From positions 1-5,060 of the forward strand of contig DAHWHV010000218.1 of the NCBI GenBank assembly GCA_027335545.1: a stretch of DNA of 5,060 nucleotides, in the 5' to 3' direction. Below, piece after piece: positions 1 through 5,060 of the stretch (within the stretch, counting starts at the first letter, position 1; each line of letters begins with the position of its first letter). The stretch comes from Clostridia bacterium (lineage in GTDB: Bacteria > Bacillota_E > RBS10-35 > JAJYVN01). The translations under genes were made by a program, and so were the position numbers. The notes beneath the pieces are model-generated. The model saw only the letters and a list, made by a program, of their open reading frames with translations. It was not told the origin of the DNA and searched no databases.

Positions 1-2
1 GG

Positions 3-21
3 CCAGGGGTGTGACCCCTGG
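3..21. repeat. Perfect palindrome with 8-bp arms
   Basis: CCAGGGGT and ACCCCTGG are exact reverse complements separated by GTG, and a further G-U pair is possible outside them. This is the strongest short hairpin in the leader. No T-run follows it, so it is not a classical intrinsic terminator. It could be the 3' hairpin of a gene lying left of the window or a dimeric regulator's operator; nothing here decides between these. Confidence 0.4.
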
Positions 22-155
22 TGCGGGCCGGTGCAGGGGGGGCCGGGACAGGGCCGGCCGGCCGCGACCCCGAAGGTCTCCGCCCCAACCCCTCCGGGGG
101 CTCACGGAATCTGCCGCGCGAGCAGGGGTGTGGGGGGCCGTCGCCCGCGGATCGC

Positions 156-170
156 ACGGGTCCAACCCGT
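156..170. repeat. 15-bp palindrome, possible operator
   Basis: ACGGGT and ACCCGT are perfect reverse complements separated by CCA. The site lies about 135 bases before the sulfatase start, a plausible place for a transcription factor site controlling the downstream genes. Six-base arms arise by chance fairly often in such G+C-rich sequence, so the operator reading is speculative. Confidence 0.2.
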
Positions 171-292
171 ACCAGGATCCGAGCCCTGTCGGCGTCGGAG
201 CCAGGATCGCCCGCGGGCAGAGACGGGTCTCCGCCTCCGGCTCCCCGCCCCGAAGGACCCCGGCCCCCCGGCACGAACGATGGGCGTCGTAT

Positions 293-299
293 GGAGGTG
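293..299 (+). promoter_or_regulatory. Shine-Dalgarno sequence fixing the sulfatase GTG start
   Basis: GGAGGTG is close to a full anti-16S match. Seven bases separate GGAGG from the GTG at 305, which is optimal. It decides the start: the same reading frame is open upstream to the window edge, and other GTG codons could be chosen by a longest-frame rule, but homology to sulfatases begins right after this site. Confidence 0.85.
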
Positions 300-304
300 C
301 CGCC

Positions 305-1762
305 GTGGGCACGACTACCGGAAGCCGCCCCAACGTGCTGCTGCTCACCGCCGACGAAATGCGGTCCGACTGTCTGGGCGCCGCCGGGCACCCGGTCGTC
401 CGGACGCCGAACCTCGACGCCCTCGCCGCGCGCGGCGTCCGCTTCACCAACTCCTACACGCCCTACCCGGTTTGCGTCCCGGCGCGCATGTCGATCCTGA
501 GCGGGCAGTACGCCCACGCCCACGGGGCGACCGGCAACCGCGCCATGCTCCCCCCCGGCCAACCGACCATCGCCTCACTGGCCCATGGCGCCGGGTACCG
601 CACCGGCGCCTTCGGCAAGATGCACTTCTGGCCGCCCTACGCCCCCGTGGGCTTCGAGTACCTGCGCCTGGCGGAGCAGGACGGCGTGGGCTGGAAGGTC
701 GACGACTACCACAGCGACTACCTGGCCCAACGCGGCCTCATCGACGAGTGGGACCGCTGGGACCAGCACAGGCCCTACCGGGACCAGGCCCCGCCCGAGT
801 ACTGGAACAACTTCGGCGCCAAGGCCTCGGAGCTGCCCGCCGAGCACTACCACACGACGTGGATCGCCGACGAGACCATCGCCTGGCTGAGACAGGCCGA
901 CGACCGCCCCTTCTTCGCCTGGACGTCCTTCATCAAACCGCACCACCCCTTCGATCCGCCCAAGCCCTGGGACACGCTCTACGACCCCGCGGCGGTGCCG
1001 CCCCTGGGCGACCCCGCCCAAGCGCTGACCAAGCCCTTGATGACCGACGGAGGGCGGCGCGACCCCCGCCGCGCCTACTTCGACCTGCGCGACCTCACCC
1101 AGGACGCCTTCGCCCGCGTGGCGGCCCTCTACTACGGGACGATCAGCCACATCGACCACCACGTGGGCCGCATCCTGCGGGCGCTTCAGGAACTCGGTCG
1201 ACTGGACGACACACTGGTCGTGTTCACCAGCGACCACGGCGACTACATGGGCGATTACGGCCTGATCCTGAAATCGCCGAGCGTGCCCTACGACGCCCTG
1301 GCCCGTGTGCCACTGATCGTCGCGGGGCCCGGCTGCCGCGCCGGCCACGTGTCCGACGCGCTGGTCTCCCTGATCGACCTGCTGCCGACCGCGGCCGCCG
1401 TCGCGGGCGCCCAGACCCCGCCCTACGTCCAGGGACTCGACTTGGCGCCGCTCCTGGCGAGCCCGGAGCGGGACCGCGTGGACTGGCGCGACGCCGTGTT
1501 CTCCGAGACAAGGGCGATCAAGGCCGTGCGCACAGCCCGGTATAAGTACCTCTACCACCGGCGGCTGCGGATCGAAGAGTTGTACGACCTGCAAGAGGAC
1601 CCCGGAGAACGGCGCGACGTGGCCGCGGACCCGAACAGGGCCCCCGTCATCGCCGAAATGGGCCACCGCCTGCTGGATTGGCTGATCGAGACGGAGTGGG
1701 ACCGCCACACGCTGACGGGACGATACAGCGGCCTGATGGACCGGACCTGGATCGGCGGATGA
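305..1762 (+). CDS. Sulfatase, S1 family, Cys-type (formylglycine-dependent), probably cytoplasmic
   Basis: This 485-residue protein belongs to the alkaline-phosphatase-like sulfatases, which hydrolyse sulfate esters with a formylglycine nucleophile. The N-terminal strand [12 protein letters not shown] carries metal ligand Asp17, with Glu18 where Asp or Gln is usual. The signature CVPAR (57-61) gives Cys57 for conversion to formylglycine and Arg61. FGKMHF supplies Lys105 and His107, IKPHHPF supplies Lys211 and His213/214, and TSDHGD supplies metal ligands Asp310 and His311, followed by Lys323. The C-terminal [18 protein letters not shown] (427-443) is the typical sulfatase tail. Length is normal for the family. 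The N-terminus has no signal peptide, unlike many exported sulfatases. The GTG start is chosen from the ribosome binding site at 293-299. No maturase (FGE or anSME) gene is in the window. The substrate cannot be read from sequence; the GH95 gene downstream suggests a sulfated, fucose-containing glycan, which is inference. A related phosphonate or phosphate ester hydrolase is the main alternative. Confidence 0.93.
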   Translation: MGTTTGSRPNVLLLTADEMRSDCLGAAGHPVVRTPNLDALAARGVRFTNSYTPYPVCVPARMSILSGQYAHAHGATGNRAMLPPGQPTIASLAHGAGYRTGAFGKMHFWPPYAPVGFEYLRLAEQDGVGWKVDDYHSDYLAQRGLIDEWDRWDQHRPYRDQAPPEYWNNFGAKASELPAEHYHTTWIADETIAWLRQADDRPFFAWTSFIKPHHPFDPPKPWDTLYDPAAVPPLGDPAQALTKPLMTDGGRRDPRRAYFDLRDLTQDAFARVAALYYGTISHIDHHVGRILRALQELGRLDDTLVVFTSDHGDYMGDYGLILKSPSVPYDALARVPLIVAGPGCRAGHVSDALVSLIDLLPTAAAVAGAQTPPYVQGLDLAPLLASPERDRVDWRDAVFSETRAIKAVRTARYKYLYHRRLRIEELYDLQEDPGERRDVAADPNRAPVIAEMGHRLLDWLIETEWDRHTLTGRYSGLMDRTWIGG

Positions 1763-1766
1763 AGCG

Positions 1767-1788
1767 GCGGGGGGCTACCCCTTCCCGC
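1767..1788 (+). terminator. Hairpin just after the sulfatase stop, weak terminator or mRNA-stability element
   Basis: GCGGG (1767-1771) can pair with CCCGC (1784-1788), and GGG (1772-1774) with CCC (1778-1780), around a CTA loop with a three-base CTT bulge on the 3' side. The hairpin begins four bases after the TGA. No T-run follows, so it may equally be a 3'-end stabiliser inside a two-gene transcript. Confidence 0.25.
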
Positions 1789-1814
1789 TGATCCGGCGCG
1801 GCGGCGGGATGCCC

Positions 1815-1832
1815 GGTCCCGCGGCAGGGACC
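1815..1832. repeat. 6-bp inverted repeat in the sulfatase-GH95 spacer
   Basis: GGTCCC and GGGACC are exact reverse complements separated by GCGGCA. The site lies about 95 bases upstream of the GH95 start. A smaller CCCT/AGGG hairpin follows at 1846-1857. Either could be a regulatory site or chance structure; no T-run and no clear promoter hexamers accompany them. Confidence 0.2.
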
Positions 1833-1913
1833 CTTCACCGGCTGTCCCTTGCGAGGGCTGTCCCCCAGTGGGCACCGCCCGGGGGCGCCCGTGCGGCGCC
1901 CACCCGACCGACC

Positions 1914-1920
1914 GGAGGTG
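1914..1920 (+). promoter_or_regulatory. Shine-Dalgarno sequence fixing the GH95 ATG start
   Basis: GGAGGTG lies upstream of the ATG at 1926, with seven bases between GGAGG and the start codon. Motif and spacing are the same as for the sulfatase gene. It supports 1926 over an in-frame ATG at 1809, whose extra 39 residues are Pro/Ala/Arg/Gly-rich and precede the family homology. Confidence 0.85.
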
Positions 1921-1925
1921 TCTGT

Positions 1926-4178
1926 ATGGAAGCCGAGCCCAGCCCGCTCACCCTGTGGTACCGCCGTCCCGCCGCCAAGTGGATGGAGGCGCTGCCCGTC
2001 GGCAACGGCGCCCTCGGCGCCATGGTCTTCGGCGCCGCACCCCACGAGCGGCTGCAGTTCAACGAGGAGACGCTCTGGGCGGGCGGTCCCCTCGACCGCG
2101 ACAACCCGCGGGGTGCGGCCGCCCTGCCGGAGGTGCGTCGGCTCCTCCTGGAACGGCGCCACGCCGAGGCCACCCGGCTGGCGGAGGAGACCCTGCTCGG
2201 CGTCCCGCCCCGCATCCGCCCCTTCCAATCCTGCGGCGACCTGTGGATCGACCTCGACCACCCCGAGGACCTCGCCGACTACCGACGCGAACTCGACCTC
2301 GACACGGCGACCGTCCGCATCCGCTACCGGGCGGGCGGCGCGCTCCACCGGCGCGCGTGCTTCGTCTCCGCCCCGGACGGGCTCCTGGTCCTCCGGCTGG
2401 AGACCGACGACCCGGCGGGTCTGGCGGCGACCCTCCGCCTGAGCCGGGAGCAGGAGGCGGGGGTCCAGGCCGAGGGGGACGACCGCCTGCGCCTGCACGG
2501 GGCTCTGGATGGGGGCACCGGGCTTGGCTTCGAGGCGCACCTGCGCGCCATCGTCGCAGGGGGCCGGCTGCGCGCCGACGGCGCGGCGTTGCGGGTCGAC
2601 GGCGCCCAGACCCTGACCCTGCTGCTGGCGGCCGCCACCGCCTACCGGGGCGAGGCGCCCGGCCCCACGGCCCGCCGCCGGGTGGACGCCGCGGCCGCCC
2701 GCCCATACGGCGACCTGCTGGCCCGCCACGTCGCCGAGCATCAGGCCCTGTTCAGACGAGTCCGGTTGGACCTGGGTGAGCCGCCGGCGGGGCTGCCCAC
2801 CGACGAGCGGCTCGCCCGCGTGCAGGGGGGCGGTGACGACCCGGCCCTGCTGGCCCTGTACTTCCAGTTCGGTCGCTACCTGCTGCTGGGCAGTTCGCGC
2901 CCGGGGGGCCTGCCCGCCAACCTGCAGGGCGTATGGGCCGAAGGCATGAACCCGCCCTGGAACGCCGATTACCACACCAACATCAATCTGCAGATGAACT
3001 ACTGGCCGGCCGAGGTCACCAACCTGGCGGAGTGCGTCCGGCCGCTGCTGGCCTACATCGACTCGCTGCGCGCCCCCGGGGCGCGGACGGCGCGCGTCCT
3101 GTACGGCTGCCGCGGCTTCGTGGTGCACCACCTCTCGGACGCCTGGGGCTGCACCACCCCGTGCGACGGCGTCTGGGGCATCTGGCCCATGGGGGCCGCC
3201 TGGCTGGCGCAGCATGTCTGGGAACACTTCGCCTTCGGCGGCGACACGGAGTTCCTGCGCAGCCGCGGCTACCCGCTTCTGCGCGACGCGGCCCGCTTCA
3301 TCTGCGACTTCCTCACCGAGGACGGCGCCGGGCACTTGGTCACCAACCCCTCGCACTCGCCCGAGAACCGCTTCCGCCTCCCGGACGGCACGGTCTCCCA
3401 GTTCACGATCGGCGCCACGCTGGACCTGGAGATCATCCACGACCTACTCACCAACACCAGCGCCGCGGCCGCGGTCCTGGGGGTCGACCCCGAGTTCCGC
3501 GCCGAGCTGGCCCAGGTCCTGACGCGGCTACCGCCACTGCGCGTCGGTCGCCACGGGCAGCTGCAGGAATGGATGGAGGACTACGACGAGCCGGAACCCG
3601 GCCACCGGCACATGTCGCACCTCTTCGCCCTGCACCCCGGCAGGGAGATCACCCTGCGCGGCACCCCCGAGTTGGCGCGCGCGGCCCGCACGGCGCTGGA
3701 GCGCCGGCTCGCGCATGGCGGGGGCCACACGGGGTGGAGCCGCGCCTGGATCGCCAACTTCTGGGCACGGCTGGAGGAGGGAGCCGAGGCCCACGCCCAC
3801 CTGCAGGCGCTGCTGCGCCGCTCCACGGGCGACAACCTCCTGGACCTCCACCCGCCGTTCCAGATTGACGGCAACTTCGGCGGGACGGCCGCCATCGCCG
3901 AGATGCTGCTGCAGAGTCACGTGCAGGTGCAGCCCCAGGATGGGGGGCCCCCCACCTCGGAACTCCACCTGCTGCCGGCCCTGCCGCCGGCCTGGCCGAG
4001 CGGACGCGTCGGCGGCTTGCGGGCCCGGGGCGGGTTCGTCGTGGACATGGAGTGGTCGGGGGAACGGCTCGCGCGCGCCGAACTCCGCGCGGAGCGGGCG
4101 GGCCGCTTCCGCTTGCGCATCGCCGGCAGCGAGGCCGGGGAGCACCGCCTGGGTGCGGGAGAGGCGTTGCGCCTCTGA
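1926..4178 (+). CDS. Glycoside hydrolase family 95, alpha-L-fucosidase (or alpha-L-galactosidase)
   Basis: The 750-residue protein matches GH95 over its whole length. GH95 enzymes are inverting exo-hydrolases that release alpha-1,2-linked L-fucose, and in some members L-galactose. The N-terminal beta domain (about 5-240) opens with [19 protein letters not shown] and [12 protein letters not shown] linker leads to an (alpha/alpha)6 catalytic barrel (about 300-690), then a C-terminal beta domain (about 690-750) with [14 protein letters not shown]. The catalytic set known from Bifidobacterium bifidum AfcA is present: Asn352 and Asn354 in [13 protein letters not shown], general acid Glu548 in [20 protein letters not shown], and Asp648 in [12 protein letters not shown]. 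No signal peptide or anchor is seen, so the enzyme is predicted cytoplasmic, whereas many GH95 enzymes are exported. It follows the sulfatase by 163 bases on the same strand, so co-transcription is plausible but unproven. Fucose versus galactose specificity cannot be decided by reading. Confidence 0.95.
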   Translation: MEAEPSPLTLWYRRPAAKWMEALPVGNGALGAMVFGAAPHERLQFNEETLWAGGPLDRDNPRGAAALPEVRRLLLERRHAEATRLAEETLLGVPPRIRPFQSCGDLWIDLDHPEDLADYRRELDLDTATVRIRYRAGGALHRRACFVSAPDGLLVLRLETDDPAGLAATLRLSREQEAGVQAEGDDRLRLHGALDGGTGLGFEAHLRAIVAGGRLRADGAALRVDGAQTLTLLLAAATAYRGEAPGPTARRRVDAAAARPYGDLLARHVAEHQALFRRVRLDLGEPPAGLPTDERLARVQGGGDDPALLALYFQFGRYLLLGSSRPGGLPANLQGVWAEGMNPPWNADYHTNINLQMNYWPAEVTNLAECVRPLLAYIDSLRAPGARTARVLYGCRGFVVHHLSDAWGCTTPCDGVWGIWPMGAAWLAQHVWEHFAFGGDTEFLRSRGYPLLRDAARFICDFLTEDGAGHLVTNPSHSPENRFRLPDGTVSQFTIGATLDLEIIHDLLTNTSAAAAVLGVDPEFRAELAQVLTRLPPLRVGRHGQLQEWMEDYDEPEPGHRHMSHLFALHPGREITLRGTPELARAARTALERRLAHGGGHTGWSRAWIANFWARLEEGAEAHAHLQALLRRSTGDNLLDLHPPFQIDGNFGGTAAIAEMLLQSHVQVQPQDGGPPTSELHLLPALPPAWPSGRVGGLRARGGFVVDMEWSGERLARAELRAERAGRFRLRIAGSEAGEHRLGAGEALRL

Positions 4179-4364
4179 GCGCCCGCCCGGCGGGACCCGC
4201 CGCGGACACCCGGTGTCGCCAAGGTGGGCGGGGCGGTCCCCCGACCCTGACGCGCAAAGCGAGTCCGGAGGGTAGCGGACCGGAGCGACGGATGGCCCGG
4301 GGGCGGACCCAGAGCCACTGGGGGGAAGGGGGGGCGGCGGACCCCGGCCGCGCGCGGGGGCTGG
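4179..4364. other. Convergent intergenic gap between GH95 and the MFS gene
   Basis: No gene is seen in these 186 bases. They contain the palindromes described at 4188-4217 and the GTCCG/CGGAC repeat at 4263-4280. There are also dense G-runs on the plus strand: five G at 4299-4303, six at 4320-4325, seven at 4328-4334 and five at 4356-4360. The longer runs could support guanine quadruplex structure, but the loops are uneven and this is only a possibility. Confidence 0.5.
4188..4217. terminator. Two adjacent palindromes in the convergent gap, candidate bidirectional terminator
   Basis: CGGCGGGACCCGCCG (4188-4202) forms a 6-bp stem with a GAC loop. GACACCCGGTGTC (4205-4217) forms a 5-bp stem with a CCG loop. 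They start 10 bases after the GH95 stop and lie between two convergent genes, where a shared terminator is expected. No T-run is present on either strand, so any termination would not be the classical intrinsic kind. A third weaker inverted repeat, GTCCG/CGGAC, spans 4263-4280. Confidence 0.3.
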
Positions 4365-5060
4365 CTAGGGCGCCTCCTGGCCATCCGCCATTCGGGGGGG
4401 CGCGGGGGCGCGGCGGTCCGCGGCGGCGCGGCCGCCCGTGTGGACCTGGGAGGCCAGCAACGCGGCGGCGGTGGCCCCCGCCGTGGTCAGGAAGACGGCG
4501 GACACGCCCCAGCGCGTCGCCACCAGGCCGAGTGCCGCGGGGCTGAGCAGCAGGGAGAGGCTCCAGGCGGTACCGGTCACGGCGAAGGCGCGGCCCGTCC
4601 AGGCCGGCGGGACGGCGGCGAGCACCAGCAGGGTGGCCTCGTTGAAGACCCAGACCCCGGCGAGATTGCCGGCCACCAGGACCAGGCCGAAGGGGATCAC
4701 GCCTCGGGCCAAGGGGGTCAGGGCCAGGGCGACCAGCAGGGTGAGCAGGGCCGCGCGCCCCAGGGCCCGGCCGCCGAGGCAGCGGGCGAGCGGGGGGAAG
4801 GTGAGGCCGCCGCCGATCAGGGCCAGGCCCCGCAACCCCTCCACGGCGCCGATCACCAGCGGGGACAGGCCCAGGGCGCGTCCGTAGAGCGGGTAGAACG
4901 AGCCGACCAGCACGAAGGGAAAGGCCGACACGAAGCAGAGCCCGCAGGCCAGCCCGAGGGAGCGCCAGAGGCTTGGGGCGGGGGGCCCCGGCTGGCCGGC
5001 CGCGGGGCACCGCGCCGCCGCCTCCCGCCGCCCGCCCCCCACCAGCAGCGCGGCGGCGGC
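4365..5060 (-). CDS. Major facilitator superfamily transporter, C-terminal half (5' end beyond the window)
   Basis: The visible 231 residues end at TAG (4365-4367) and the frame is still open at position 5060, so the gene is partial. I read six hydrophobic segments, numbering from the window edge: about 34-56, 67-90, 102-118, 121-148, 157-181 and 184-204. They follow a hydrophilic Arg/Pro/Gly-rich stretch (8-33) that would be the central cytoplasmic loop, and the first seven visible residues (AAAALLV) look like the end of the sixth helix. The loop LARCLGGRALGRAAL (91-105) resembles the second-half copy of MFS motif A. The protein closes with an Ala/Pro/Arg-rich hydrophilic tail (206-231). A GTG at 5042-5040 could be mistaken for a start, but it lacks a ribosome binding site in the visible bases and would give a half transporter. 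The substrate is unknown; sugar, drug or metabolite transport are all open. The gene converges on GH95 and so is not in its operon. Confidence 0.8.
   Translation of the reverse strand, partial: AAAALLVGGGRREAAARCPAAGQPGPPAPSLWRSLGLACGLCFVSAFPFVLVGSFYPLYGRALGLSPLVIGAVEGLRGLALIGGGLTFPPLARCLGGRALGRAALLTLLVALALTPLARGVIPFGLVLVAGNLAGVWVFNEATLLVLAAVPPAWTGRAFAVTGTAWSLSLLLSPAALGLVATRWGVSAVFLTTAGATAAALLASQVHTGGRAAADRRAPAPPRMADGQEAP

Larger units (their letters stand above)
1..304. other. Leader region upstream of the sulfatase, no convincing gene
   Basis: All three forward frames stay open across most of this stretch, including the sulfatase frame, which is open from the window edge. The translations are dominated by Arg, Pro, Gly and Ala with no recognisable motif, which is what G+C-rich non-coding DNA produces. 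The stretch holds two perfect short palindromes (3-21 and 156-170) and the Shine-Dalgarno sequence of the next gene. I see no sigma-70-type -35/-10 pair; the region has almost no A/T-rich stretch. A gene ending left of position 1 cannot be excluded. Short repeats such as CAGGGGTGTG (4-13 and 123-132), TCGCCCGCGG (141-150 and 207-216) and CCAGGATC (172-179 and 201-208) are present but are weak evidence at this base composition. Confidence 0.6.

Noticed and set aside
11..304. Upstream extension of the sulfatase frame from a GTG at position 11
   Set aside because: The extra 98 residues are Arg/Pro/Gly-rich, show no hydrophobic signal segment and no domain, and a strong ribosome binding site sits right before the GTG at 305.
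31..1545. Plus-strand open frame (504 codons) overlapping the sulfatase
   Set aside because: It is a frame-shifted shadow with Arg/Pro/His-rich low-information sequence; the sulfatase frame has the complete active site.
1809..1925. Longer GH95 start at ATG 1809, with a Cys just before the chosen Met that might suggest a lipobox
   Set aside because: The extension lacks a hydrophobic core, the sequence before the Cys (TGGV) does not fit a lipobox, and GGAGGTG supports the ATG at 1926.
1647..3440. Long minus-strand open frame (597 codons) across the sulfatase end and most of GH95
   Set aside because: It is antisense to a GH95 gene with full catalytic motifs. Its translation is Val/Gly/Arg/Gln-rich without any domain, a usual shadow in G+C-rich coding DNA.
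3649..5010. Minus-strand open frame (453 codons) overlapping the MFS gene and the end of GH95
   Set aside because: It is in another frame of the MFS gene and gives an Arg/Pro/Gly-rich product without membrane segments; the overlapped frames contain clear family motifs.
1..5060. CRISPR array, tRNA, rRNA, insertion sequence or attachment site
   Set aside because: I found no regularly spaced repeats, no tRNA-like cloverleaf, no rRNA-like conserved sequence, and no transposase or integrase motifs on either strand.

Overview
The window is extremely G+C-rich bacterial DNA. Its third codon positions are almost all G or C, and long open frames occur by chance on both strands. It holds two complete forward genes and one partial reverse gene. 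The taxon cannot be fixed from the sequence. High G+C together with an S1-type sulfatase beside a GH95 fucosidase, both without signal peptides and both with strong GGAGGTG ribosome binding sites, fits a glycan-degrading member of a group such as Armatimonadota, Planctomycetota, Chloroflexota or a high-GC Bacillota lineage. This is inference only.

Layout: 1-304 is a leader with no convincing gene; it contains two short perfect palindromes. 305-1762 (+) encodes a Cys-type, formylglycine-dependent sulfatase of 485 aa. 1763-1925 is a spacer with small hairpins. 1926-4178 (+) encodes a 750 aa GH95 glycoside hydrolase (alpha-L-fucosidase family) with all its expected catalytic residues. 4179-4364 is a convergent intergenic gap with two adjacent palindromes and many G-runs. 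4365-5060 (-) is the C-terminal half of a major facilitator superfamily transporter; its reading frame runs off the right edge.

Functionally, the sulfatase and the fucosidase look like a two-gene cassette. The simplest reading is removal of sulfate esters and terminal alpha-L-fucose (or alpha-L-galactose) from imported oligosaccharides, inside the cytoplasm because neither protein shows an export signal. The convergent transporter could belong to the same economy or be unrelated. The families are ordinary. I did not find evidence of a previously undescribed system; the points worth a second look are the pairing, the inferred cytoplasmic location, the truncated transporter and the palindromes.
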